Of a stretch of DNA of 39,536 nucleotides, positions 7,052-16,746 are shown in pieces. Within the stretch, counting starts at the first letter, position 1. Every line of letters starts with the position of its first letter. The stretch lies in the NCBI GenBank assembly GCA_017478025.1, contig JAFVGZ010000002.1, positions 1-39,536 of the forward strand, in the 5' to 3' direction. Position numbers and translations under genes: made by a program. Under the pieces are notes generated by a model. That model did not search any database and had not been told where the DNA came from. It saw only the letters and a program-made list of their open reading frames with translations. This stretch comes from Prevotella sp. (GTDB taxonomy: Bacteria > Bacteroidota > Bacteroidia > Bacteroidales > Bacteroidaceae).

Positions 7052-10000
7052 ATGAAGATAGTGAGACATATCATCCTTTTTCTTGTTTGGACGGTTGTTT
7101 CAATCTACTTCGCCGTATTCCTTTTGCCGCGCCTGCCTTACGTACAGTCCCTTTTGGCCGAAACGATGCAGGAGGCCATAACCCAGAAGATTGGCACCCG
7201 GGCCGTTGTGGGGCGCGTTGACGTAAGACTTCCCGACAGAATCGTTGCTGATGACGTTACGCTCTTTGACCAGAAGGGCAAAGAGATGCTCCATGCGGGC
7301 AGAATTTCAGTCTCTATGGAGCTGCTGCCCCTCCTTGAGCAGAGAATCGTTATAACCTCTGCCCAGTTGTTTGGATCGCGTGTGACACTCTATCAGCAAG
7401 ACGGGGAAGCCCCACTGAACTGTCAGTATGCCATCGATTCGCTGACAAAAAAGAAGCCTGACAGTCAGCACACCCCCCTGGACCTCACAATACATTCGGT
7501 CATAATACGCAATAGCAAGATAAGTTATGACCGATGGGACAAGGAAGAACAAGAAGGTAAATTCTCTCCTTATCACATACACCTTTTAGATGTATCCTCC
7601 CATATAGCTCTAAATCATCTCACCGATGACACTATAGACGTGTTTCTCAAGGAGTTGCGCTTTGTGGAAGAATCAGGTCTGAAGGTGACAGATATGTCTT
7701 TTAAGGCCGACTATGTCAAGAAGCCCGACGGTGTTGAGCAACAACACTCGGTAAATCTCACATCCTTTCTTCTGAGGATGCCCCAGACAAAGGTGCAAAT
7801 ACCCCAGTTGCTGACACGTTTCAACACTACGCCTGAGGGTAAGATAAAGCCCGGAAGCATAAGTATTAATACCGAGTTAGACATTCCATACGTTGATGCT
7901 GCCGACTTTGGTAACATTCTTCCCGCAGGTATCTCTGGTTTATTGCCGGTATTGACCATGAAAGGCTCTGTGAACGGAACCGATGCACAGTCCAACGTAA
8001 CGCTTGCAATACACACCACAGATACCGATGAAATGGCGATAATGTCAGCTATGGAGCTACACGATGCGCTGACGGCCCCTGAGGCAAACATCCTCGTTTC
8101 CCAGTTCCATATCTCCGAGAGCCTCTTGCGTGGACTATGTAACAAGGCCTCGCTACCAAAGATTCTAAGCAATGTCGGCTCCATAGACACCAAAGGTCGC
8201 ATAGAGGCAAAGCTGCACGACTATGTCAAGCGACCACCGATAAAACTATCCACAGAACTTACAGCCTCAAAGCTGGGGTTCCTCTCTCTTGCTGGCACCT
8301 ATGCCGGCAACACGATAAAGGCCGATGTCAAAACAAACGATATGAATCTGTCTAAAATCACGGGACAGTCAAAATTAGGATCGTTGACTTGCAAAACGTC
8401 ATTGGAAGTACATCTGGATGACAAAGACAAGTTGTCATCTGTCAAACTGTCAGACGGAAGAATAGACAAGATAGAGTATGCCTCAAATACATATCGTGGC
8501 ATCGAGGTTGATGCTATGTACAAGCGAGACGGTCACGGCAACGATGCTGCTGCGGGAAGCATAAAGATGAGTGACCCACGACTCTCGTTTGATTCTGACT
8601 TTGACATCGCTCATCTGAATATCAGCGATTTGACGGGAAACATCGAGATAAGAAACTTTCGGTCCGACTTCGGAAAGCCCGCTTCGCTTCAGCATGTCTC
8701 GCTCATCTCTCACAAGCAGGACGGCATGAGAGATATCTCGTTGGACACCGATTTTGCTTCTCTGCACATAAACGGAGCAATAGATCTGCGCACTCTCCAT
8801 CAGTCTTTTGACAACCTCATATCCAAATACCTGCCATCATTGACCGGAAACAGGAACACGGTGCCGACATCCAATGATTTTTCTATCAATGCGAGAATAG
8901 AAAACCTTGATTTCCTGAAGTCTTTTGTTGATATCCCCATTGAGATTGGCAGTCCCATTGATATCAGCGGCACAGTAGGTGATTTGTCAAACACCACCAA
9001 TATCGGCATTGATATGCCTTCGCTCAACATACAGGGCTTGGAGCTGGAGGGTACCCAAATAACACTATGGACACCCCAGGGCAGTCTCAACAGTTCCATA
9101 GAAACCTTTCTCGACCAGCCACGAGGTAAGGTGAGGCTGAACCTGGACTGTGCGGCGGCAAACGACACCCTCGCTACACGCATCATGTGGGACAACCTGC
9201 AGAAGCGGCCTTTCAAGGGTGATGTGTCGCTGGTCACAAGGTTCCATGCAAAGGACGAGGTGGGCAATGTGGCAAATTTCGATATTACAATTCCCAATTC
9301 CACCTTCGAATTGGGCGACAGCGTGTGGCAGGTACAAACGAATGCAATTTCATATAATGACGGAAAACTGGATGTTGACAATCTCACAATGGGAAATGCC
9401 TCACAAGCACTGCGTGTTGATGGCGTTTTCTCCAAGTCGCCTGACGACTCCGTGCATGTGGGACTGAAGAATATCGATGTCAGTTACATCCTGAATCTCG
9501 TGAATTTCCACTCCGTAGAGTTCGAAGGCTTTGCTTATGGCGATATCACTGCCCGTGCCATATTGGGCGACTATGAAGCACGCGCCTCGCTGGACGTGCA
9601 GCAGTTCAAGTTTGAAAGCGGAAAGCTTGGAACACTGCATGCCAATGCTGACTACTCCAAGAATGAAGGCAAGATAAACATACATGCGTTGGCAGATGAC
9701 CCCGAAGCAGACGGACGGGCACACATCAACGGAAGCATCGGCGTGAGTCCTGGATACCTGGACCTTGACGTTGCGGCTGATAGCCTCAGGCTTGACTTCA
9801 TGCAGAAATTCTGTCAGTCATTCCTCAGCGATGTGGATTTGCGCGGAAGTGGAAACGTGCGCATATTCGGCCCCTTCAACAACGTTGACCTTGCAGGTGG
9901 GCTGAGCGCCAATGGCGAACTGACAATCAACTCCACCCATTGCCACTATCAGCTGCCTGGCGATAGCGTGCTCTTCACAAGCGGCAACATACACTTTGCA

Positions 10001-11368
10001 CATGCGCCCATCAAGGACAAACTGGGTAATACGGCATACCTTAACGGAGACATACACCATCGCAACTTCGGACGCATGACATACAACCTGAACGTGAAGA
10101 CAGACCGATTCCTGGCTTATGACATCCCCGAGTTAGATGATGATTCTTACTGTGGTGTCGCAATTGTCAATGGCGATATAGACATCACGGGCAGACCGGG
10201 TGAGCTCAATCTCAATGCTGACGTTAACACCCTTAACGGCAGTTATATCATCTACGATGCCTCATCTACCGCTACCGTCACCTCGCGTGACTTCATACAG
10301 TGGAACTCAGCCTCGCAGAAAGATGCTGCCGAAGCCTCACACTCCAAGGGTCTGACAGCTGCCAGCGCGCCTGCACCCACCACCAATATCCACATGACAC
10401 TCCTCATAAATGTAACTCCCGATACGAAGCTGCACCTTCTCATGGACCGCTCTACAGGTGACTACATAGACCTCTACGGCAACGCTGCCCTCAATGCCAC
10501 CTACTATAATAAAGGCTCTTTCCGACTGCATGGCAACTATGAGATTACCGAAGGCACCTACCACATGACCATACAACGCCTCATAGCAAAGAATTTCCGC
10601 TTCTCTCCAGGAAGCACCATCGCTTTCGGTGGCGACCCCTATGACGCTCTGTTACAGATGAAGGCTGTCTATGCCCTCAACAGTGTACCGTTGTCTGACC
10701 TCAACATCGGTTCGTCGTTCAAGTCCAACAATGTGCCTGTCAACTGTATCATGAACATCAGCGGCACACCTGCAAAGCCCGTCGTTGACTTCGGACTTGA
10801 GCTGCCCTCGCTCAGCACAGATGCGCAGCAGATGGTCAACTCGGTCATCAATTCTGAGGAACTGATGAACCAACAGGTGCTCTATCTCCTTGCAATCGGT
10901 CGTTTCTATGCCGGTGACAATGCCGACAACTCATCACGGCCTGATGCCTCGGGGCAGACGGGACAGACAAGTTTGGCACTGCAAAGCTTCCTCAGCGGTA
11001 CGCTCTCACAACAGTTCAACTCTATCATGGAGAGGCTGATGAGCCAGCTGTCAAAGAAAAACACGTGGACCTTTGGTGCCAATGTGGCAACGGGCAATGA
11101 GGGCATGAGCAATGCAGAATATGAGGGTCTGCTCAGCGGAAAACTGTTCAACAATCGCCTGCTGTTCGACGGTCAGTTCGGCTATCGTGACAATGTCAGC
11201 ACCAATACCCAGAGCTTTATCGGTGACTTCACCATAAAATACCTCCTCACCCCATCAGGCACCATAGCGCTGAAGGCGTACAATCAAACCAACGACAGAT
11301 ACTTCACGCGCAACTCACTCAACACACAGGGCATAGGTATTGTCTTCCAAAAGGAGTTTGGTAAATAG
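7052..11368 (+). CDS. tamB: TamB-like translocation/assembly module protein (DUF490)
   Basis: A 1438-residue AsmA/TamB-like protein. One N-terminal membrane anchor lies at about 7-25, followed by a very long beta-rich repetitive region that in this family forms a hydrophobic-groove bridge across the periplasm, and a C-terminal DUF490 region at roughly 1000-1438 containing LSDLNIGSSF and VPVNCIMNISGTPAKPVVDF. In proteobacteria TamB works with the outer-membrane TamA in outer-membrane protein insertion and/or lipid transport; the partner is not in this window. The whole 4.3-kb frame is open on this strand, and several long antisense frames are shadows. Length is within the family range. Confidence 0.88.
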   Translation: MKIVRHIILFLVWTVVSIYFAVFLLPRLPYVQSLLAETMQEAITQKIGTRAVVGRVDVRLPDRIVADDVTLFDQKGKEMLHAGRISVSMELLPLLEQRIVITSAQLFGSRVTLYQQDGEAPLNCQYAIDSLTKKKPDSQHTPLDLTIHSVIIRNSKISYDRWDKEEQEGKFSPYHIHLLDVSSHIALNHLTDDTIDVFLKELRFVEESGLKVTDMSFKADYVKKPDGVEQQHSVNLTSFLLRMPQTKVQIPQLLTRFNTTPEGKIKPGSISINTELDIPYVDAADFGNILPAGISGLLPVLTMKGSVNGTDAQSNVTLAIHTTDTDEMAIMSAMELHDALTAPEANILVSQFHISESLLRGLCNKASLPKILSNVGSIDTKGRIEAKLHDYVKRPPIKLSTELTASKLGFLSLAGTYAGNTIKADVKTNDMNLSKITGQSKLGSLTCKTSLEVHLDDKDKLSSVKLSDGRIDKIEYASNTYRGIEVDAMYKRDGHGNDAAAGSIKMSDPRLSFDSDFDIAHLNISDLTGNIEIRNFRSDFGKPASLQHVSLISHKQDGMRDISLDTDFASLHINGAIDLRTLHQSFDNLISKYLPSLTGNRNTVPTSNDFSINARIENLDFLKSFVDIPIEIGSPIDISGTVGDLSNTTNIGIDMPSLNIQGLELEGTQITLWTPQGSLNSSIETFLDQPRGKVRLNLDCAAANDTLATRIMWDNLQKRPFKGDVSLVTRFHAKDEVGNVANFDITIPNSTFELGDSVWQVQTNAISYNDGKLDVDNLTMGNASQALRVDGVFSKSPDDSVHVGLKNIDVSYILNLVNFHSVEFEGFAYGDITARAILGDYEARASLDVQQFKFESGKLGTLHANADYSKNEGKINIHALADDPEADGRAHINGSIGVSPGYLDLDVAADSLRLDFMQKFCQSFLSDVDLRGSGNVRIFGPFNNVDLAGGLSANGELTINSTHCHYQLPGDSVLFTSGNIHFAHAPIKDKLGNTAYLNGDIHHRNFGRMTYNLNVKTDRFLAYDIPELDDDSYCGVAIVNGDIDITGRPGELNLNADVNTLNGSYIIYDASSTATVTSRDFIQWNSASQKDAAEASHSKGLTAASAPAPTTNIHMTLLINVTPDTKLHLLMDRSTGDYIDLYGNAALNATYYNKGSFRLHGNYEITEGTYHMTIQRLIAKNFRFSPGSTIAFGGDPYDALLQMKAVYALNSVPLSDLNIGSSFKSNNVPVNCIMNISGTPAKPVVDFGLELPSLSTDAQQMVNSVINSEELMNQQVLYLLAIGRFYAGDNADNSSRPDASGQTGQTSLALQSFLSGTLSQQFNSIMERLMSQLSKKNTWTFGANVATGNEGMSNAEYEGLLSGKLFNNRLLFDGQFGYRDNVSTNTQSFIGDFTIKYLLTPSGTIALKAYNQTNDRYFTRNSLNTQGIGIVFQKEFGK

Positions 11369-12042
11369 CAGACAAACAATTTTCATGTCATTATGGCATC
11401 GTTAAATCGGAGTCCATGTAGAGATGCGTGCTTGATTTATGGTCCATTCATGATAATTTGTGTCTGAAACTCTCCTTCATCTGCATCATTTCTTTCTCAT
11501 TTAATTCGTGTAATTCAAGTAATTATCGGTTCCTTCCCGGCCTTCATGTTTTTATATGATTCAACTTTTGGAAGTAGAAAAATGTCCTAAAAGGGTGCGT
11601 ACTCTGCAATCCTTTACGGAGCTCAAGCGAGCAATAGTACTGAGCAGGGCAATCCACCATCCAAATTGACGCTGAACCCTTACTTCTTATGCGATTTACA
11701 ATGTGTCAAAGCAGATAAGCCATTCAGCGTCATGTGAATAAGGATGACCGTACGAAACATACGGTCACTTAGATTTATGTCAGCTTATTTTTATTAGCGT
11801 ACACCGAGGCCCGGGACGCCCACGTTCCTGTGTGGATGCTCGTGTTTTTTAAGTCCTTATACTTTTTTATATAAAATAAATCGGCAATAATGCATGTTAT
11901 TGATTTTTTTTTGTACCTTTGCAGATGAATTCGATAAATGTCTGCGAGATGTGGAAATTTGGAAGCCACCATTTAGTAACCCCTCAATCAAAGCCACCCG
12001 TCAAATAACCCCAACCAAACACAAGTGTTAGAAGAAAAATAT
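11369..12042. other. Gene-poor spacer with potential RNA structures
   Basis: No coding region can be supported. It holds a 9-bp inverted repeat GACGCTGAA (11668-11676) / TTCAGCGTC (11723-11731), then a perfect 8-bp hairpin at 11745-11752 / 11760-11767, then a GC-rich island near 11805-11845 inside AT-rich DNA. The end of the spacer carries the GH43 promoter. The paired elements suggest a structured RNA or decayed repeat. Confidence 0.45.
11914..11921 (+). promoter_or_regulatory. -7 element of the GH43 gene
   Basis: TACCTTTG matches TAnnTTTG and is preceded by a T-rich run. It predicts a leader of about 115 nt before the ATG at 12043. No convincing -33 TTTG is seen at the right distance. Confidence 0.55.
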
Positions 12043-14235
12043 ATGCGAACATTGATAACCCTTCTCATTACCGTGTGTCTGGTGCCGAATGTGTCGGCGC
12101 AGGTTATGCTGACGGATTCAGATATTGCAAATGCCTACAGGACTACGACATACAAGAACCGTGTGTCGTGTCATGACCCTTCGGTGGTGCTGGATGATGT
12201 GACATATCCTGCCAGCCCGAGGTTCTATGTCTTCGGTTCGCATCTAGGCAGGGGTTACACCTTCCTGGCATCCAACTACAGGAACTGGTCTTCGTTCAAG
12301 GCGGGCGAGGAGTCTATGTCAAGGACGAACAGCCTCTTTGGGGATTTGAATGGCAACCTGGTGAACTATTCTGATGCCTACAGTCAGCATGCTGTCCGTA
12401 CGGTATTGAATTATGAGGGTTTGGAGGAGACCTTCGGCGACTATGTGGATGGTTCGGACTTTGACGCTCACGGCTGGCAGTACAAGGGCTACAGCGTGAG
12501 GGGCAACCAATGGGCGCCTGATGTGATATACAACAAGACCATGCAGAAATGGTGTATGTACATGAGTGTGAACGGTGACCGCTGGTGCTCCAGCATCGTG
12601 TGTCTCACCAGCATCAACCCGCAAGGGCCGTGGGTCTATCAGGGTCCGGTGGTGTTCAGCGGCTTTCAGGGTCTGTCGGCGCACAACGCATACGCGGCTG
12701 CCAACGATTGGAAATACACGGATCTGCACATCGCCACAGGCGCTACATCGCTGCCGTCAAGATATAACCGCAGCAACTCATGGGGCAGCTATTGGCCTAA
12801 CTGCATAGACCCGTGCGTGTTCTATGACGAGGACGGTGAGCTCTGGATGACCTACGGCTCATGGAGCGGCGGCATCTGGATGCTGAAACTCAATGCGGAA
12901 AACGGCCTGCGAGACTATACTTATACGTATCGTGCATCAGGATCAAACCAGAACACCACGAGCGATCCGTACTTTGGCAAGAAGATAGCCGGTGGTTGGT
13001 ACGTGTCAGGCGAGGGCAGCTATGTGAAGAAGATAGGCCCCTACTACTTCCTCTTCCTGAGCTACGGCGGCTTAGGGTCTGCAGAGGGCTATCAGATCAG
13101 GGTGTTCCGCTCGCAGTATGCCGGAGGTCCCTACACCGACCCATACGGCACGAGCGCCATATACAACTCCTACCAGATGAACTACGGTCCTTCGGCACAG
13201 ACAAACAGGGGTATGCTCCTGATGGGCGGCTACAAGTGGGACCTGATGCCGTCGGCAGAGATAAGCCAGGGTCATAACTCCGTCTTCACAGACCAGGCAG
13301 GGCGTGACTTCGTGGCCTACCACACACGCTTCAGCGATGCCGGCGAATGGCACGAGGTGAGAATACATCAGCTGTTGCTCAACGAGGACGGATGGGTGAT
13401 GGCGGCGCCTTACGAGTTCAGCGGACAGACGGTGACGAGCGACGATATAGCCACCCGGGAGAGCATACCGGAGAGCGAGGTGCCCGGTGACTATCAGTTC
13501 ATCAGGCATCAGTATAACCAGAACTATGCCTCCAAAGCCTACAAGACTCCTGAGACCATTCACCTGACCGCGGATTACCGCATAACGAATGCTACGGGTG
13601 CGGAGATCGGCACGTGGACCAAGGGTGTGGCATCCGACTATGTGACGCTGGTGATATCGGGGGTGACATACAAGGGAGTGCTCCTGAGGCAGGTGATGGA
13701 CTATAGCAACGTGAACTGCCTGTGCATCAGTGCCGTATCATCGTCCAGCGGCAGCCTCGCGATAGGCCAGAACAACTTCACCTACCAGCAGCAGATATGG
13801 CTGTCGAAGGCTGACTATAAGGCTGCGATAAAATACACGCTGGACAATCTGAAGATGCCTGCGAGCAACGGCACTACCGTAAAAAGCAACCTCACGCTGC
13901 CCACGAAGGGCTTTCTTGGCACGGATGTTGTTTGGAGTACAAGCAATGAGAGCGTGATGACCAGCAGCGGAGCGGTGAAGGGCAACGGCAACGTGACGCT
14001 GACATGCAGCATACAGAAAGACGGATATGCATACAACCGTGACATCAGCGTGAACGTGACCGGCGTGACGGGAATAAAGAACGTAGTGAGCACCGGCGCT
14101 GAGGGCGAGGCAAGACGCAGAAACGCAGGCCTGGATGGCAAGACATACGACCTGCAGGGACGCGAGGTGGAAGAGAGCTACAGAGGTATCATCATCAGAG
14201 ACGGTAAGAAAACAACGAATCAGCAGAACAGATAA
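12043..14235 (+). CDS. Secreted glycoside hydrolase family 43 protein (arabinanase-like)
   Basis: A 730-residue exported enzyme with a signal peptide ending near VSA-Q (residue 19/20). The five-bladed propeller catalytic residues of GH43 can be assigned: D45 in CHDPSVV, D256 in CIDPCVF, E324 in SGEGSYVK, and the metal-ligand-type H411 in GHNSV. A beta-rich region at about 480-590 resembles the C-terminal domain of endo-arabinanases, then a bacterial Ig-like domain at about 610-675. The end (701-730) is a degenerate DLQGR-type Prevotella tail. Arabinan or arabinoxylan is the likely substrate class but is not proven by sequence. ATG 12043 gives a clean signal peptide, whereas the upstream GTG does not. 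No SusC/SusD genes flank it. Confidence 0.87.
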   Translation: MRTLITLLITVCLVPNVSAQVMLTDSDIANAYRTTTYKNRVSCHDPSVVLDDVTYPASPRFYVFGSHLGRGYTFLASNYRNWSSFKAGEESMSRTNSLFGDLNGNLVNYSDAYSQHAVRTVLNYEGLEETFGDYVDGSDFDAHGWQYKGYSVRGNQWAPDVIYNKTMQKWCMYMSVNGDRWCSSIVCLTSINPQGPWVYQGPVVFSGFQGLSAHNAYAAANDWKYTDLHIATGATSLPSRYNRSNSWGSYWPNCIDPCVFYDEDGELWMTYGSWSGGIWMLKLNAENGLRDYTYTYRASGSNQNTTSDPYFGKKIAGGWYVSGEGSYVKKIGPYYFLFLSYGGLGSAEGYQIRVFRSQYAGGPYTDPYGTSAIYNSYQMNYGPSAQTNRGMLLMGGYKWDLMPSAEISQGHNSVFTDQAGRDFVAYHTRFSDAGEWHEVRIHQLLLNEDGWVMAAPYEFSGQTVTSDDIATRESIPESEVPGDYQFIRHQYNQNYASKAYKTPETIHLTADYRITNATGAEIGTWTKGVASDYVTLVISGVTYKGVLLRQVMDYSNVNCLCISAVSSSSGSLAIGQNNFTYQQQIWLSKADYKAAIKYTLDNLKMPASNGTTVKSNLTLPTKGFLGTDVVWSTSNESVMTSSGAVKGNGNVTLTCSIQKDGYAYNRDISVNVTGVTGIKNVVSTGAEGEARRRNAGLDGKTYDLQGREVEESYRGIIIRDGKKTTNQQNR

Positions 14236-14271
14236 ACGACAATATAAACTCATAAACCCAAAAAAGAAATC

Positions 14272-14835
14272 ATGACAGTACTTTTAATTATCATCGGTGT
14301 AGTAGTATTGATAGCTCTCTATGCTATCAGCGTGTATAACGGCCTTGTGAAGCTGCGCAACAACCGCGAGAACGCCTTTGCCAACATCGACGTTCAGCTG
14401 CAGCAGCGCTATGACCTCGTGCCGCAGTTGGTAAACACGGTAAAGGGTTATGCCGCTCACGAGAAGGAACTGCTTGAGCGAATCACGGCAGCACGCAGCG
14501 CATGCATGAACGCCACAAGCGTGAACGACAAGATTGCCGCAGACAATCAGCTGACCAGCGCCCTGGCAGGCCTGAAGGTGAGCGTGGAGGCTTATCCTGA
14601 CCTGAAGGCAAACCAGAACTTCATGCAGCTGCAGACCGAGCTGGCCGACATTGAGAACAAGCTGGCATCAGTACGCAGATTCTTCAACTCTGCTACGAAG
14701 GAGCTGAACAACGGCATACAGACCTTCCCGGCAAACGTACTCGCAGGAATGTTCGGATTCACCACTCAGCCAATGTTTGAGGTAGCACCGGAAGAGCGCG
14801 CTGCCGTAAGCAAAGCTCCGAAAGTGGAGTTCTAA
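14272..14835 (+). CDS. lemA: LemA family protein
   Basis: A 187-residue LemA family protein with a single N-terminal membrane segment (about residues 3-21) and a long helical exposed domain. Diagnostic segments are YNGLVKLRNNRENAFANIDV, QLQQRYDLVPQLVNTVKGY and RRFFNSATKELNNGIQTFP. The biochemical role is unclear. In many bacteria lemA is next to an HtpX-like membrane protease, as it is here (88-bp gap), which supports a shared membrane quality-control function. It follows the GH43 gene by 36 bp; whether they are co-transcribed is uncertain. Confidence 0.93.
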   Translation: MTVLLIIIGVVVLIALYAISVYNGLVKLRNNRENAFANIDVQLQQRYDLVPQLVNTVKGYAAHEKELLERITAARSACMNATSVNDKIAADNQLTSALAGLKVSVEAYPDLKANQNFMQLQTELADIENKLASVRRFFNSATKELNNGIQTFPANVLAGMFGFTTQPMFEVAPEERAAVSKAPKVEF

Positions 14836-14851
14836 AAGAACGATCCGTTCC

Positions 14852-14885
14852 CCCGGCCTGTGACGCTTGCATGACAGAGCGAAAC
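14852..14885 (+). repeat. Dispersed hairpin repeat, degenerate copy A
   Basis: This copy preserves CGGC..TGTGACGCTTGC..GACAGAGCG from the element that is best conserved at 38448-38487. It lies in the lemA-htpX spacer. Confidence 0.5.
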
Positions 14886-14890
14886 ATCAA

Positions 14891-14925
14891 TTTGTTAATT
14901 TGTTAATTCGTTAATTCGATAATTT
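14891..14925 (+). repeat. Octamer array (TTAATTYG) abutting the htpX start
   Basis: Four tandem 8-bp units of the form TTAATTTG/TTAATTCG plus a diverged fifth unit run directly into the htpX start. The last degenerate unit supplies the TTG start codon itself. The same octamer is found before dapA and serA. Confidence 0.7.
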
Positions 14926-15928
14926 GAAATACGTAGGCTTACAAACCCAGATAGACCGCAATAACCGCCTGAGCGTGTTGTTATTGCTGATGTTTCCTTG
15001 CATCATCCTCGGTATGGTGTGGATATTCCTGCTCATTCTGAACTACTTGACCGGTGGGTACGTGGACCAGTATGGAGAGGTGGTGCATGAGATAAACATC
15101 GATACGGTGAACTACTATTTCCTCACAGCCCTGCCCTGGGTGGTAGGAGCTGTGGGGATATGGTTTCTCATAGCATACTTCTCAAACACCTCAATGGTGC
15201 GTGCCGCCACCCATGCGCGCCCCTTGGAGCGTCGCGAGAACCCGAGGGTGTATAACATCGTTGAGAACCTCTGCATGACATGCGGTATGGATATGCCGAT
15301 GGTGAACGTAGTGGATGACCCTCAGCTGAATGCCTTCGCCTCGGGAATAGACAAGAAATCCTATACCGTCACGGTGACAACGGGAATGCTCGACCTGCTG
15401 ACGGACGAAGAGCTGGCAGGCGTAATAGGCCATGAGCTGACGCACATTCGCAATCACGACACACGACTGCTGATAACGTCGATCGTCTTTGTCGGCATAG
15501 TGTCAACGATTATGAGCATCGTTGTCAGAATGCTGTTCAACTACTTCATCTACGGCGGCAGCAGCGACCGCAGGAGCAACGGCAAGGGCGGCGGTGTCAG
15601 CATGTGGGTGATAATGATTGTCGGCGTGGTGTGCTGCGCTATAGCCTATCTCTTTACCCTGCTGACGCGATTTGCTATCAGCCGCAAGAGAGAATACATG
15701 GCCGATGCCGGCGGTGCGGAGCTCTGTGGCAACCCGCTGGCGCTCGCCTCTGCACTCAGAAAGATATCAGGCAATCCCGGATTGCAGGACGTGGAGCGCG
15801 AGGATGTGGCGCAGCTCTTCATAGTGCATGAGCAGGGATTTACGTCTGGCATACAGACAGTATTCTATCACATGTTCTCTACCCACCCCGACACCCAGCG
15901 GCGCATAGAGATATTGGAACAGTTCTGA
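14924..15928 (+). CDS. htpX: M48 family membrane zinc metalloprotease (HtpX-like)
   Basis: A 334-residue HtpX-type protease that degrades damaged membrane proteins. The zinc motif HELTH is at 170-174 (H170, E171, H174) and the third ligand is in the downstream EYMADAGG segment. Membrane segments are apparent at about 16-40, 65-87, 182-205 and 223-246. The start is TTG at 14924: an in-frame TAA lies four codons upstream, and the N-terminus MKYVGLQTQI is the family start. It pairs with lemA. Expression could be influenced by the octamer array in which the start codon sits. Confidence 0.92.
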   Translation: MKYVGLQTQIDRNNRLSVLLLLMFPCIILGMVWIFLLILNYLTGGYVDQYGEVVHEINIDTVNYYFLTALPWVVGAVGIWFLIAYFSNTSMVRAATHARPLERRENPRVYNIVENLCMTCGMDMPMVNVVDDPQLNAFASGIDKKSYTVTVTTGMLDLLTDEELAGVIGHELTHIRNHDTRLLITSIVFVGIVSTIMSIVVRMLFNYFIYGGSSDRRSNGKGGGVSMWVIMIVGVVCCAIAYLFTLLTRFAISRKREYMADAGGAELCGNPLALASALRKISGNPGLQDVEREDVAQLFIVHEQGFTSGIQTVFYHMFSTHPDTQRRIEILEQF

Positions 15929-15940
15929 ATTTGAGGGAGT

Positions 15941-15976
15941 TCTTGCTTAGGCAAGCGTCACAGAGTGCCGAGTGAG
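15941..15976 (-). repeat. Dispersed hairpin repeat, copy B (inverted)
   Basis: The reverse complement reads CTCGGCACTCTGTGACGCTTGCCTAAGCAAGA in outline, matching copies D and E over about 30 bp. It lies just after the htpX stop. Adjacent bases 15984-15997 also repeat the AGAAGACATGTGT word seen near 5777. Confidence 0.65.
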
Positions 15977-16035
15977 AGGGAGACAGAAGACATGTGTGAA
16001 TAAAAAATAAGAAATAAAGAATTGAGAATAAGTTT

Positions 16036-16746
16036 TTGCGCACGATCTATTCAAAATACGACAAGACGCAGATAGGGTCACTTCCTCGGATAAACTTCGA
16101 GGGCCGCATCATTGTGCTGCTGACGGAGCGTGAGGCGGAGAAGGCTGTTGACTATCTGTTGAAGCAAGACATACTGGGCGTAGATACGGAGACACGCCCC
16201 ATCTTCAAGCGGGGTCACCAGAACAAAGTGGCTCTGCTTCAGGTGTCAACAGAGGATACTTGCTTTCTCTTCAGGCTGAACAGAATAGGCCTTTGTCCAC
16301 CCGTGAAGCGGCTGCTTGAGGCAGAGACACCGAAGAAGATAGGTCTCTCGTGGCATGATGACCTGATGATGCTCCATAAACGCGGAGAGTTCAGCGAGGC
16401 TGGATTCATAGATCTGCAGGACCACATGAGGGAGTTGGGAATAGAAGACCTGAGTCTTGCCAAACTGTATGCCAATATCTTCGGTCAGAGGATAAGCAAG
16501 CGCGAGCAGCTGAGCAACTGGGAGGCAGCCGTGCTGACAGAGAAACAGAAACTGTATGCCGCAACAGATGCGTGGGCGTGCATACAATTATATAAGGAAT
16601 ATGAGAGGTTGAAAGAGACAGGAGACTTTGAACTAATAAAAGTGAAGAAAGAAGAACCGGCAGAACCGGATATTCTGGAAAGTCCGGATAGTCCGGAAAT
16701 CCCGGAGATTCCGTCCAATCCGGAAAACCCAGCAGCAAATGAATAA
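16036..16746 (+). CDS. 3'-5' exonuclease domain protein (RNase D-like, DEDD family)
   Basis: A 236-residue protein with one DEDD exonuclease domain. Exo I is D50/E52 in LGVDTETRP, Exo II an Asp in WHDDLMM (108-109), and Exo III Y174/D178 in LYAATDAW, the DEDDy pattern. The HRDC domains of true RNase D are absent; instead residues 208-236 form a Pro/Glu/Ser-rich tail with PEIPEIP-type repeats. Nucleic-acid substrate is not predictable. The start is TTG at 16036, because an in-frame TAA is at 16015 and no ATG intervenes. The stop overlaps the next gene's start by 8 bp. Confidence 0.87.
   Translation: MRTIYSKYDKTQIGSLPRINFEGRIIVLLTEREAEKAVDYLLKQDILGVDTETRPIFKRGHQNKVALLQVSTEDTCFLFRLNRIGLCPPVKRLLEAETPKKIGLSWHDDLMMLHKRGEFSEAGFIDLQDHMRELGIEDLSLAKLYANIFGQRISKREQLSNWEAAVLTEKQKLYAATDAWACIQLYKEYERLKETGDFELIKVKKEEPAEPDILESPDSPEIPEIPSNPENPAANE

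Noticed and set aside
7100-11154. Numerous long antisense frames in the TamB-like gene
   Set aside because: They are shadows of a long gene with biased composition and have no family features.
11775-11972. 65-codon minus-strand frame in the GH43 upstream spacer
   Set aside because: It overlaps the GH43 promoter region antisense and has no recognisable family; probably chance.
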